Positions 10,209 to 20,040 of a DNA stretch of 64,000 bases are shown here, piece by piece; the first letter of the stretch is position 1, and each line of letters begins with the position of its first letter. This stretch comes from Thuidium tamariscinum (lineage: Eukaryota > Streptophyta > Bryopsida > Hypnales > Thuidiaceae). The DNA is taken from NCBI GenBank assembly GCA_947034885.2, contig OX344751.2:37477082-37541081 (forward strand), read 5' to 3'. The notes below the pieces were generated by a model. That model saw nothing but the letters and a program-made list of their open reading frames with translations. It was not told the origin of the DNA and ran no database searches. The position numbers were made by a program, and so were the translations under genes.

Positions 10209-11225
10209 CTATTGTGACTGAGCGTCCTCGTTTTCCGATACATGTACAGCTCTTGTCTTGAAAGGACGTTGTTTTTTCTTACGACAATTAATAGCCTTGT
10301 GTCCAGGGCCTCCACAATATAAACATAAATCTTCGTCAAGACGTCGTTGTTTTTCTTGTGGAGTAAGTGGTCCAAATCGTACTGCATCAATTTGCATATC
10401 TTCGGGGCCTTCTGAATGTATACTTGTTATATGCGCAGCCTTGACTGTTGGTGAAGGATTTGTTGGTGTTGGTGCATTCCATGATCGTCGATCTTGACGT
10501 CTTTGAAATAGTCGATTATCACATTTCACGGCTTGGCTTATTGCTTCATTTAGTGTTTGAGGGTCAGAGAATGACAGTAATAGATCCTTAACATCGTCTC
10601 TCAAGCCCCACTGGAACTGACTCACAAGTGCTTCTTCACCCCAATTAATGTCGCAAGCAAGTTGTCGAAATTCAGATGCATATAATGAGGCTGAGCGTGA
10701 TCCTTGTCGCAAAGCACGGATCTTGGTTGTTGCCCATCGATTTTTATCGTGTTCCCCAAAGGCTTCAGCGAAAGATGCCAAAAATGTATCAAAATTGCTC
10801 AAGATAGATGATCTTGTTTCAAATAGCAGCGCAAACCATGATAAGGCTTGTCCAGTGAGCAGAGTTCCAACTAAGCCCACTCGTGATTCATCTGTAGGAT
10901 ACCGTTGGGGTTGTAGAGCAATAATAAGTTGAACTTGATTTAGAAATCCCCGAAACTGTGAGCGAGTACCGTCGAATTTCTCCGGAAGACTAATCCTTGG
11001 TTCTTTTGTAGTCAAAACATTCTGATTGGGGCCTTGAACTGACGAACTTGTCCCTGAAGTAGAAGCGGACAATATGGATCGAGGGACTTCCACTGATCCT
11101 TGATTAGAATTGATCTTTGTAGCAAAGTCTTCTAGAACATTTGTCCTCATAGACAACAACTCAATAGCCTTCAATATGAGTTCTAGTTTGGAATCCGCCA
11201 TGTTAGCGTCTTCACTTCCTGACAT
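10209..11225 (-). CDS. gag: gag polyprotein of the chromovirus
   Basis: Intact 338-codon ORF from ATG at 11225 to TAG at 10209. Gag forms the virus-like particle and packages element RNA in the cytoplasm. The middle region (around residues 85-240) has the retrotransposon-gag character, with PEKFDGTRSQFRGFLNQV and a WF-containing helical core. A single zinc knuckle of the form CX2CX4HX4C lies at residues 301-314 (CLYC, H, C), followed by the basic tail RKKKQRPFK. The protease frame lies at -1 relative to gag and is open upstream through the overlap. Pol could therefore be reached by -1 frameshifting, but I see no canonical slippery heptamer in the right phase. Confidence 0.9.
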   Translation of the reverse strand: MSGSEDANMADSKLELILKAIELLSMRTNVLEDFATKINSNQGSVEVPRSILSASTSGTSSSVQGPNQNVLTTKEPRISLPEKFDGTRSQFRGFLNQVQLIIALQPQRYPTDESRVGLVGTLLTGQALSWFALLFETRSSILSNFDTFLASFAEAFGEHDKNRWATTKIRALRQGSRSASLYASEFRQLACDINWGEEALVSQFQWGLRDDVKDLLLSFSDPQTLNEAISQAVKCDNRLFQRRQDRRSWNAPTPTNPSPTVKAAHITSIHSEGPEDMQIDAVRFGPLTPQEKQRRLDEDLCLYCGGPGHKAINCRKKKQRPFKTRAVHVSENEDAQSQ

Positions 11226-11274
11226 CTTAGTTCACTCGGCAAGGTTACTACTTAATTTGAAAAAAACAATTTAG

Positions 11275-11455
11275 AGATGGGTAATCCACAATCTCTAAAT
11301 ACTAAGGTAGTTTTCAAGAAGGGCGGTAGTCCGCACACAATCAAGAGAACACCCTTTCTGCAAGAAAAAATGATATTAGTTTAGAGGAGGGTAATCCGCA
11401 ACCTCTAAGTGCTTTCGTTATTTCAAGAAGAAGGGTAATCCACACTCTATCAAGA
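11275..11455 (-). repeat. Imperfect repeats in the untranslated leader
   Basis: Between the primer site and gag, the plus strand carries four spaced versions of GGTAATCCRCA (one as GGTAGTCCGCA), with similar AAGAAGGG or TTAGAG contexts. Leader repeats of this kind could fold in the RNA and act in packaging or dimerisation, but that is only a suggestion. No ORF is present. Confidence 0.45.
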
Positions 11456-11589
11456 AAAATCAAGCTCTAATATTATTTTTACCCTTGGTTCTATCAATAA
11501 TTAGTACAACAAGATTGAAACTAAATAAACTCTCTGTCCGTTTGCGAAGAAGTTCAAAACAAATCTTGCAAAGCAAAATTTGAAAAGTT

Positions 11590-11600
11590 AGTCTCGACAA
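11590..11600 (-). other. Primer-binding site, self-priming (Tf1) type
   Basis: Two nt inside the 5' LTR the minus strand reads TTGTCGAGACT. This is not TGG followed by a tRNA complement. It is perfectly complementary over 11 nt to AGTCTCGACAA, predicted as the first 11 nt of the element RNA (11750-11740). In Tf1 and related elements the RNA 5' end folds back and primes reverse transcription in this way. Confidence 0.65.
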
Positions 11601-11774
11601 ACTGTAACGGACAGGCAAGATACAAGACAAGACAAGATACAGAACAAGGCAAGACGAGTTTTCAAGAACAAGACTTGATATTAACTCGAAGAGGTACAAG
11701 ACGAGAGCGTAAACTGAGAACTAAGATCAAAGAGATGTGTTGTCGAGACTGAGGACTACCTCAGCCTCGACCTC

Positions 11775-11782
11775 TATATATA
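11775..11782 (-). promoter_or_regulatory. TATA box of the chromovirus promoter, start predicted at 11750
   Basis: TATATATA on the minus strand lies 32 bp before A11750. From A11750 the RNA would begin AGTCTCGACAA, the sequence complementary to the primer site. A 32-bp TATA-to-start spacing is normal for plants. The start is flanked by a 13-bp inverted repeat with one mismatch. Confidence 0.65.
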
Positions 11783-11824
11783 CTACTATCTGGACAGAGT
11801 AGGAGGCTCATCTAGAACTTCATA

Positions 11825-12118
11825 GAAGATTCTAGAACACTATGAAAGCTTCCGGAACACTACGAAAGTTCCCGGAACACTACGGAAGTTCCCGGAACAC
11901 TATGGAAGCTTCCGGAACACTACGGAAGCTCCCGGAACACTACGGAAGTTCCTGGAACACTATGGAAGCTTCTGGAACACTACGGAAGCTCCCGGAACAC
12001 TATGGAAGCTTCCGGAATACTATGGAAGCTTCCGGAACACTATGGAAGCTTCCGGAACACTATGGAAGCTTCTAGAACATATTTAAGAAGTTATTGCTAA
12101 GTCTAGAAGGTTCTAGAA
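11825..12118 (-). promoter_or_regulatory. Heat-shock-element array in the U3 of the 5' LTR
   Basis: Twelve 20-bp units of the type TCCGGAACACTATGGAAGCT, plus flanking TCTAGAA motifs, create the pattern nGAAnnTTCnnGAAn, the consensus bound by heat-shock factor trimers. I count eight perfect three-box sites, whose first GAA starts at 11825, 11905, 11965, 12005, 12025, 12045, 12065 and 12106. Many further sites have one mismatch. The array begins about 45 bp upstream of the TATA box in element orientation, where an enhancer would sit. The heat-activated Arabidopsis element ONSEN carries heat-response motifs in its LTR in a comparable way. That this array works is inference. Confidence 0.75.
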
Positions 12119-12134
12119 TGTCCGTGACAGAAAT

Positions 12135-13892
12135 AACTAAAGAGCTAATAACTATTACATGTAACTAACTTTGTTGATCCCAATTGTGAGGAAATTCTAG
12201 TATACAATCAATGTAGTCAACTCTCTATTTGTATTACCTCCATAAGTATAAAAAAAGTCATATGTACTATGGAGATTTGCCCTTACTAAAGTACACATCC
12301 ACTATCAACTATTATATGTTGAGTAATAAAAATATTAAACTCCCTACTTCATTGATTTGACTTCAATAAATAATAAAATTGATAAGAATAAAAAAGAGTT
12401 GTAGGATTCAAAGATACTAAGAATGTACTTGAGACTTTTGAAAATTTTAGAGCAAGGATTTGATTTTTCATGTGATTCATGAAAAATATTGAAGTACTTC
12501 AAAACCAAGTAAAATCTTAGTATACAAAGGAATTTCATCAAGTTACTATAGATTGTTTCCTTTAATCAACTTCAACGAATGAGTTGTGTTTTTTGTACCT
12601 TCATCTTTTATTTAAATAAACTTTATATGTTTTTTCCTGAACTTTGGAGGATCACTTAGAGTACCTATTAGAGACTATGTGTATTAAGATTTTAGACCCT
12701 CTATTTCATATCCTACAATTTTATTTTTTTTAAAAAGAAAAAATACAAATAAAATTTCCTATTTTGAAAGTTTATTCTTTGAATTATTGATATTTTTATG
12801 GATTAATATTAATAAGTCATAAATTTTTGAAATAAAAAATACATTGTAAAGCTAAAAATAACTTTTATACCCCTATTTTATATTTTTAAAAGTTGTCTAT
12901 CAAATTAAAAATAAATTATTAAAAATAAATTATTAAAAATAAATTATTAGAAATAAATTTCTAATGAAAATTTATTTTCCTTGAATATTGATGCTATGGT
13001 CATCTAAATGCACTTTCTATAAATATTTGAATTGAAAAACATGCCATTTTAGTTCATTTTTCAACCTATTTTAGAAATCAATTTATATGTTATTTCGGTT
13101 GAAATTTTTTGGCAATGGAAACCTTTAATTATTATATATATATATGAGGCCAAAAAATCACTTAGACACATGTGATTTGATTTAGGTACACTAGGTGATC
13201 TCCTTGAGCTTCCAAATTCTTCTAAATTTTATTTTTAAAAATATTACACATTCTTGAGATCAATTTTGATAAGTGTTTAATGCTAAAATTATATATAACC
13301 TATTTTTGACCCCTAGAAATGATTAAAGGTCGATTGAATTCTTTTTGAAATTTCAAAACTATATGCAAAAGATGATTGTTTTTCTTAACTTCACTACCCA
13401 TAAAATAAAACCCTTCATTTTTTTCACCTCATTATTTGGAATTCAATGGTTTAATTGTTTTTGAATAGGTGTGAATCCATACAATCCAAAAAATTCATTA
13501 ATTTTTTTTAATATATTATTTGTTGCCCTATTTGAAAAAGTCCTTCTAACTTTTGCAAAACTTTGTAGAATGACATGATCAAGAATTTCACACATAGATC
13601 ATAACAATAAGCATCCTCCCAAACAATTTTAAGCAAAAGTTTCAAATTATAATGACAATAGAAGGTGTCCAACTTCTCAACAAGTCCAAATTAGGCTGCT
13701 TGATCCTTCATGGGTTAAATTTCCACAAAGAGGATGAATGCCTCCATCTTGTACTAAATTTCAAAACATTCATTAAAATTGGCCATTATGACTCAATTCA
13801 AGTTTTGAAGTGTTTATTGAATGGATACTTTGTTTATTAGGGGTCATCCTTTTTTATTACAATATGTTCATTATGAAGCAATTCAATAAATA
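12135..13892. other. AT-rich intergenic DNA, no gene seen
   Basis: Nothing coding is evident. Content includes a short 14-bp tandem array (12904-12959) and an AT run near 13132-13145. The left end is the other half of the retrotransposon target site. Confidence 0.6.
12904..12959. repeat. 14-bp tandem repeat, four units
   Basis: The unit ATTAAAAATAAATT occurs three times exactly and a fourth time with one change (ATTAGAAATAAATT). Confidence 0.85.
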
Positions 13893-14107
13893 TTCCCTCC
13901 ATTCTAAAATGATCTTCTAGTTTCCCTTGCACTTCTTGCCCCAAAATGACTTTTCAATTGCTCAAAAATGATCATTTTGTTCATAAAGACTCAATGAATG
14001 GATAACAACTTCCTTGAAATATTGAAAAATGGATTGAAATAACATCATTTTGAGCCTTAAATCCAAACATTTTGTCCAATTAGAAGATCATTTTGGAATG
14101 GAGGGGG
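13893..14107. mobile_element. Stowaway-type MITE (Tc1/mariner)
   Basis: The terminal inverted repeats of about 27 bp share CCTCCATTCYAAAATGATCT, with one mismatch in the inner 24, and the element is flanked by TA on both sides (13891-13892 and 14108-14109). The CCCTCC start, the TA target and the 215-bp length are typical of plant Stowaway elements. It is non-coding. Confidence 0.85.
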
Positions 14108-14303
14108 TACATGACAAAGTCTAGGGTGACTCTAGTAAAATTAATTCACTTATTAGATTGGCTCACAAATTCAATTTAATTTCATAATTAGTACTAATTC
14201 ATTTTTATTGGTTGAGGCTACAATAATTCAAACAACTAGTGAACCAAGTCTCTCATTGTGCCACATTAGGCATCCTATGTTAGTACAAGGACTATACAAT
14301 AAT

Positions 14304-14714
14304 GTAGATGTATCCATAACCAATAGAATAAGTACATTTGGATTTGATTCAAGATAGTGTAAGGCAAAGTAACTATTTTCAAAGGTGCATTGATAGAAAT
14401 AATGGGGATTGCAAAAAATTTGGTAATTTTGTTTCTTCAATTGAAACTACTATGAATTTTGAAGGGCAAAAGTTGGACTTGACCTATGACCAACTACTAG
14501 AGTCATCCAATTTTGATCATTCAAGTACTACTTTCCCGCTAATTACTTACTACTTTTGTGCTCACTTCTGTGTCATTAACTTATTGGTCCAAACCTTGAA
14601 AAAGTACAAAGGTACACATTCCAAAGTGAAAACATAAATCCATTCCAATCTTAGTTAGAATAGGATATCCTATTTATTATTGATGGGGCTTGTGTTAGTA
14701 ATGGATACATCTAC
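14304..14714. mobile_element. MITE with GGTAGATGTATCCAT termini, copy 1
   Basis: The ends are inverted (GTAGATGTATCCATAACC on the left, complement of GGTAGATGTATCCATTAC on the right). The interior matches, in reverse complement, the segment 33400-33797, so this is a dispersed family with at least two copies here. Its right end abuts the target duplication of the next MITE. No clear target duplication of its own was found. Confidence 0.65.
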
Positions 14715-14722
14715 CTTAGAAC

Positions 14723-15019
14723 TAGGGTTGTTTTTTTCTGGCGATTTGGTGCAAAATTGCACCAAATTTTTTGGCCTAGCACCAAGCCTATAGGAAAAAA
14801 ACAGTAAAATTTTGGATGAAATGGCCAATAAACTCCATTTTTTTTAAATAGTGGATGAAATCACCAAATAATAGATGAAAATAGAATGATAGATATGTAT
14901 TATGTGCTCATATGATATTTTCTATCCAATATATGGATGAATGTTGAGATTTGGAGCTCCACGATAAAATGAAATATCGCCACTTTGACACTTCACAAGA
15001 AATGAAAAAAACAAACCTA
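14723..15019. mobile_element. Short hAT-like MITE, copy 1, with 8-bp target duplication
   Basis: Starts TAGGGTTG, ends CAAACCTA, and is flanked by CTTAGAAC at 14715-14722 and 15020-15027. The interior is nearly the same as 42695-42992, including a GGTGCAAAATTGCACC palindrome near the left end. No coding content. Confidence 0.85.
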
Positions 15020-15299
15020 CTTAGAACCTCCCTATCTCGATACTCTCTAATTCAATATAGTACTATCCAATATCCAACATGCATTGCTAGTCCCATCTTA
15101 AAAATATGAACCACATATGAAAATCATGCCCCTCCCTAATGAATAACCTCCTTAATAATGTGTCAAGACCGGTCCCAGTCTTCTTCAGTAGGGAGGTTCT
15201 ACTCTAGCATTATCACAAACAAAGCGACTTTCTGAAGGCTTGCTGTCTGCTGACCAAAATTAACCCTAATCCGTAGATTACACCTTTCTAATATCCCCT

Positions 15300-15837
15300 G
15301 TAATCTACATTGGAGTCAAGATTTGCATTCTCCGTCGTCGTCGCGTCTCCTGCCATAGCCATGTGCCCCTCCAGAGCACTGCCATCGCTGCGGTCCAAGC
15401 CATTCTCTCACTCCTCAATGCAGCCCACAACTCCGCACTAGTTGCATTTGCAATTACTCTGACGCGCAAACATTTCGAGTGCCGAATGGTGAAATTTGAT
15501 TCAGATTTGAATCTTGCGTCCATGTTTCCGCGTCGGAGGTCTAGTCCGAAGTTTCGCCGGATTCAGAGGGGCGCCTAGGTCAACTTCGTACTAAAAACAG
15601 ATGAAGTCCTCCATTCGAGCAGCCCTCCATTCTAGCCTGTGGAGAAATAAGATAATACTTCCGATCTGTGAGTATTAGAGCTGGAGATGCATTGAGTGTG
15701 AGCCCTAAGAGACAGAGGGTATCTAGTAGTAGCAGGTGTTGCGGTGCAGATTGGAAGTTGTAGAGCGAATTGGAGATTTGGAGCGGCGTTCTTGGATTCA
15801 GGAGAAGGAGTTTCGAGGTTCGGATTTTGGAGTAGGG
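15300..15837 (+). other. Probable promoter and 5' UTR region of the TMEM128 gene
   Basis: Composition changes to GC-balanced here. Short frames exist on both strands (for example 71 codons at 15363-15578), but none shows a recognisable domain, and both strands are open together, as expected by chance in GC-balanced DNA. I take it as promoter and leader of the next gene. The first in-frame ATG upstream of the chosen start is at 15736. Confidence 0.45.
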
Positions 15838-17742
15838 ATGATGTCGGGGGAGCGAGGACGATTGTTGACCAATGTGAGGCAGAGGTACAGCTTTTCGCCC
15901 GACTACGGAGGGGAGCTAGGGGTAGGGCCGGTTCCAGTGTCGCCTTCTCCGTCGGAGCCTGCGCTGTTGCGCCGCACGGCGGAAAATCTCTTGTGGCTAG
16001 CTGCTGCCGTGTTTGCAATCTACTACGGCGACTCTCGGCATCATCTGTTCCATGTCTTGTTCTACGATTCGCGCATTCGCAGGTAAGGAATCTAAGGGTT
16101 GGTTTTATTTTAAGGCTATCGACCGAATTGTTGAGAGTGATTCCCCTCAAGATCTTGACACTGAGGCTTCGATACTATGTCTTAAAAACTGAAGTTGCTA
16201 GGATATGAATTCGGGCTATTTGTGCGGCGTAGTTTGTCTGGAGAGCGTGGTCTCGTAGGTGCACGGTGTTCTTGATGCACATGGTTTTATCGCGGTCTGA
16301 TCCCTACTGCACGAGTCTACTGGGATAGAGGTTTACTAAATTTTGAAGTTTGTACATCTAGCTGTTTCTTGATGGATTCCTCTAACAAGCAGTAAAACAA
16401 TTGTAGCAGAACAGTGACGCAGTATCTTTATTATAGTATATTCGTGGCAACTCGTTGGTTTGAGGTTTAGCCACTACTTAGATGGGCTTTATGACTTATC
16501 GAGAGGGGATTGGTTATTGTTAGGCGGTCTTGCTAGATAATCAGGATAAAGCATGTTGATTTTGTCAGTCAGACGTTCTGTGATTTGACTCGGGGAAGGA
16601 GAAGGCAACCATAAACAAGCAATCTCTCGACTCTTGACAGAATTATCTGGAAGATCGATTCTCGAAGTTAGGGACCCCATTATCGCCACTTGATCAGATC
16701 AGATGTCCATCTGGTATACATCCCCTTAATCATTATGTAACTAATATCGAAGAAGCAATTTAGATCATCTACCAATAATACTTGGACCTTTCGTAACTCT
16801 TGCATATGGTATTCAAAGAATGCATTCTTTGGCGCATTAGAGTCCAATTATATAAGCCAAGAGGACATATGAAGTAGTCTAATGATAGGAACTATATGAC
16901 GTGGCGATTTAGCGTGACACTACCTTAGACGTATGAAGCGCGTGAGTGGTCATGAGTGCGCCGGTTTCTCATGTCATTTTGACAATTTTTTGTGCTCCAA
17001 TGCAGGTTCCCATTTCAACTGGGCTTGATTTGTCTCACCATAAATGCAGTGATCTTTGCCTACTTGGCAGTTTGGTTGCGGCACATCCTCAAAACAGAGG
17101 ATAAATGGGAGCTGGTTGCACCTGCCGCAATCCCCACTGCTACTTTAGTGGGACTTACATCCTTCCTGCTGTAAGTGATTGATTTTTGCGAGAATTTCGC
17201 TCCAGTGATTGAATTCTGACTGCGCTTTTGAGAGTTACGAGTTCTCGATGATGCCTTATTGCTTGGTTTCTCGCTGCTAACCTTAAAATATTTTGTGAAT
17301 CTTGCTTGTCACAAGCTGAACTTTTTGTAGTTCAATCTCTACTCTATAACTCCGCTAGTGTAGTTTAGTCATGCGATAATACAAATTGATTTGCAGAATT
17401 GATAAGCTTTGATAAGTTTTATACTGTCTTAGACTTTGTTACAGTTCATTTTCGGATAACGAACTGTGTGCTATTGGTTTCAACAGATTTTCAATCGCCC
17501 TCTGGCCAATTTGGGGCTTCTTAACCCTCCCACTGTTGGTGAGCTCTTCAACATATCATATTTTAAGCCTAGATTTTTCTAGACTGATTTAGTTTTCTCT
17601 GCTTCTGCGGATTCTCTGTTACTGAATCTCTTTCTAATTCCAGTCCCCTGTTTGCTTGCAGTTCACGTTATTCATGGCATTCGTTGTGATTTCACCGTAT
17701 CTTCCACCTTATGGATATGGGGACTCCCTACGCTCGGATTAG
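15838..17742 (+). CDS. TMEM128-family four-helix membrane protein
   Basis: Four exons: 15838-16082, 17006-17170, 17487-17538 and 17662-17742, all with GT-AG introns and consistent phases, giving 180 residues. I chose ATGATG at 15838 because the upstream frame from 15736 looks like leader sequence. After a Ser/Pro-rich cytosolic N-terminus (about 45 residues) there are four hydrophobic segments, including ENLLWLAAAVFAIYY, INAVIFAYLAVWL, IPTATLVGLTSFLL and WPIWGFLTLPLLF. Length, four-span topology and the IALW.IW.F motif fit transmembrane protein 128, a conserved ER-type eukaryotic protein without a settled function. The family call rests on remembered similarity. Confidence 0.8.
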
Positions 17743-18400
17743 TGTTTCGAAGTCTTCTTGGTATCTGACGTGATGCTTATGTAACGTTGAAAAGCTTGTG
17801 CTAGTGTAGGTCATTTTTACAATCCTGAAGCATTTTGTTCAGCCCCAGCATCTTTGCGGTGCGTTATATACTATGTGCATATTTTGGCCAACCCTGCATA
17901 GTTTTTTTTTGTTCTTTTTGGCACAAATGAAACGAAATTTCAGTGCAGAGGAAAAAAACAAAGCCACCAGCCACATGGGCCTGGCAGGAAGACACGGACA
18001 AAGACCAACCCTGCATAGTTTTCAAGGGCACAGAGAATCCCTTGCCTGCTCCTAATGGTAATATAGCTTTATCTCAGTGATTTATTTCAATTAATTGAGG
18101 GTAAAGAGTAGATATGACTTTGAAAACCCTACTTTAAATATTCGTTAGATATTCCATGGTCCCATAGTAATAACTGTGACCTATATGTGCCCATTTCCAA
18201 TTTTCCACAAGTGTAGATTCTACTTTCTAAAAACTAGTATACACCCTATTTTCACAGCAAAGCTTGTGGTTGGGGAAAGATACACCGATACTAGGCACTT
18301 CAAAAAAAATTAAAAATAGGTGTATCTTTGTACGCAATGTACAGAGTCTTAGAGTGCATTAATGAATCGATCTCATGAAGAGGGTCATTAACCCCTCAAC
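17743..18400. other. 3' UTR and intergenic DNA, no gene seen
   Basis: Downstream sequence of the TMEM128 gene. The phrase CCAACCCTGCATAGTTTT occurs twice (about 17888 and 18007), so the intervening 120 bp is bounded by a short direct repeat. No coding evidence. Confidence 0.5.
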
Positions 18401-18439
18401 GCCCAAGGGGCGCAAATAGTGCCCCTTAAAGTTTTCAGT

Positions 18440-18925
18440 CAAATTTAAAGTGCTATAACTTTTGCATCTGATGTTCAAATTCAATAAAACTTGTTGGGAA
18501 AGTTGCATGTTGTCTTCTAGTTTGTGTGGTAAAATTTTCAGATCAATCCAAAACGTGATGATTTTTTGGCAGCCAATCAAAGTTCGCAGATTCAATTTGA
18601 GTTCTGAAACTGCATTTTAGGGCTGCAACTTCGGGGGGTTGTTTCTCTTTCATCAAATGATCATTTTCAATAAAATTTGTTGGTTTTTGTTTCTCTTGAA
18701 GTCTAGTTTGTGTAGTAAATTTTCATGTCAATTCAAGTTGTTTTGAATGTTTGGGAGCAATTCAAAGTTCAAAATCCTACCATTTTTGGAATATAGTAAA
18801 CTTTGACGACTTGTTTCTTCTTCATACAGAGTCCATTTTCAATATAAATTGCTGGAAAAGTTGTGCATACTAGTCTAGTTTGTGTGGCTAAAGTTTCATG
18901 TCAATCCAAGAAGTTATGAATGACT
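18440..18925. repeat. Three diverged tandem repeats of roughly 190 bp
   Basis: Each unit has a version of TTCAATAAAATTTGTTGG, then TCTAGTTTGTGTGGTAAA, then TCATGTCAATCCAAG, in the same order (units around 18440, 18640 and 18810). They are well diverged. The region begins just after TTAACCCCTCAACGCCCAA (18389) and ends near another copy of that motif (19357), so it is probably the body of an old transposable element. Confidence 0.6.
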
Positions 18926-19356
18926 AAGAAGCATTCTAGTAAAGGGAGGTTCAACCATAAATGTAGTTTTTGTAGTATTTCTTGCTAATTTTTGACATTT
19001 TAGAGCTCTTTTGTAGACACAATGAGTCAATTGAGTGAATTTTTTTCACCAATGTGTTTGTATACTAGTTTTGAATCACTGTGTAGTGTAATGTTTTTTC
19101 ATTTGAGTAGGTTTAAAAATCAAATTTCACCTCCAAATTTTTTTTGGAAAAATTTCAGCATCCATTTTCAGCACTAAAACATTATAATCTTGCAATCTAT
19201 GCATTCAAATGACTCCAAATTTTGTACATGTCATCTACAATATGTCTACTACAAGATTGTATGTTTGAGATTTGTATAGCTTAATGACATTTAGATCTAT
19301 AAGGCTTCGAAAGCTATAATGTTTTTAAACCTATTTCTGCTAGGGGCCTTGGGGGG

Positions 19357-20040
19357 TTAACCCCTAAATGCCCAATTTCCTATTTGAACCTCTAAGAATT
19401 TGCTCTAAATTGAATGAAAAGCTAACATTTTGATATCTTGTATCAATTTTTTGTAAATGTAACTTTACAAATTTAAATTAAACAAGTAGAGATCATATAA
19501 GAAAAGAAAATCCATCATCAATTATAGATTGAAAGATTATAATGTATGATGATGAGGATGTTAAAATTGCACAAGTGATTTGAAGTCCTTCAATCCTTAT
19601 TTCACTTGTAAAATCTAAAAAGTTGGTCACCAAAAAAATATGAGGTTAAAGTGCCTAACATGCATATTAACTCCAATCAATTTATGGCTTCTCAAAATCA
19701 ACTTTACAGTAAATATTTTTGAATGAATTTCTAATGTGATATTTTTTCCAAAGTCTAGTGTATTTGTGTTTAGTATATTTCTAAGAGCCCTCAATACTAT
19801 CAAAAGTCAAGATTGCTATTGACACCTTTGACCTTTGTATAAAATTTTGAATAGAAAAATTAGAAAATTTTTTACATAATTAGTCATTTTCAAAATTGGA
19901 TTTTTGATGCTAATACTAGACTTCAAAAGGAATTTGTCAAAGATATTTTAAATTACTAAAAATAACAAATTAGTTAGGTTTTATTTTCTTTACACTATTT
20001 TTGACAACAAAATTTGGTGCCTCAGGCATTTAGGGCCAAC
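19357..20040 (-). mobile_element. TTAA-bounded repeat family, copy in reverse orientation
   Basis: Begins TTAACCCCTAAATGCCCAA and ends CAGGCATTTAGGGCC. The interior is the diverged reverse complement of 43089-43734: shared stretches include AAGATTATAATG, GGTCACCAAAAAAATATGAG and CCAATCAATTTATGGCTTCT. It is non-coding. The right end has lost the terminal TTAA. Confidence 0.65.

Larger units (their letters stand above)
5533..12129 (-). mobile_element. Full-length Ty3/gypsy chromovirus (Tf1/sushi/Tcn1-like), minus strand
   Basis: Two direct LTRs (5533-6099 and 11603-12129) begin TGTAACGGAC and end GTCCGTGACA on the plus strand. A perfect 5-bp target duplication GAAAT (5528-5532 and 12130-12134) flanks them. 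Genes read on the minus strand: gag, then protease, reverse transcriptase, RNase H, integrase and chromodomain, then an extra ORF. By eye the LTRs match completely outside their internal repeat array, so the insertion is recent. The protein resembles fungal and vertebrate Tf1/sushi elements more than typical seed-plant chromoviruses. Related Tcn1-type elements are known from mosses. Two pol lesions (a stop and YLDN) suggest it is not autonomous. Confidence 0.93.
11603..12129 (-). repeat. 5' LTR of the chromovirus (527 bp)
   Basis: In element orientation this is the promoter-bearing LTR. U3 runs from 12129 down to about 11751, R plus U5 from 11750 to 11603. It contains 12 tandem 20-bp units (11831-12070), a TATA box (11775-11782) and a near-perfect 13-bp inverted repeat around the predicted start (11742-11773). 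It is exactly 40 bp, two repeat units, shorter than the other LTR. Confidence 0.93.

Noticed and set aside
11590-11602. tRNA-primed primer-binding site
   Set aside because: The sequence after the LTR does not begin TGG and is not the initiator-tRNA complement; the match is to the element's own predicted RNA 5' end.
15632-16150. Minus-strand frame of about 170 codons
   Set aside because: It lies antisense to exon 1 of the TMEM128 gene and has no recognisable domain; exon structure and homology favour the plus strand.
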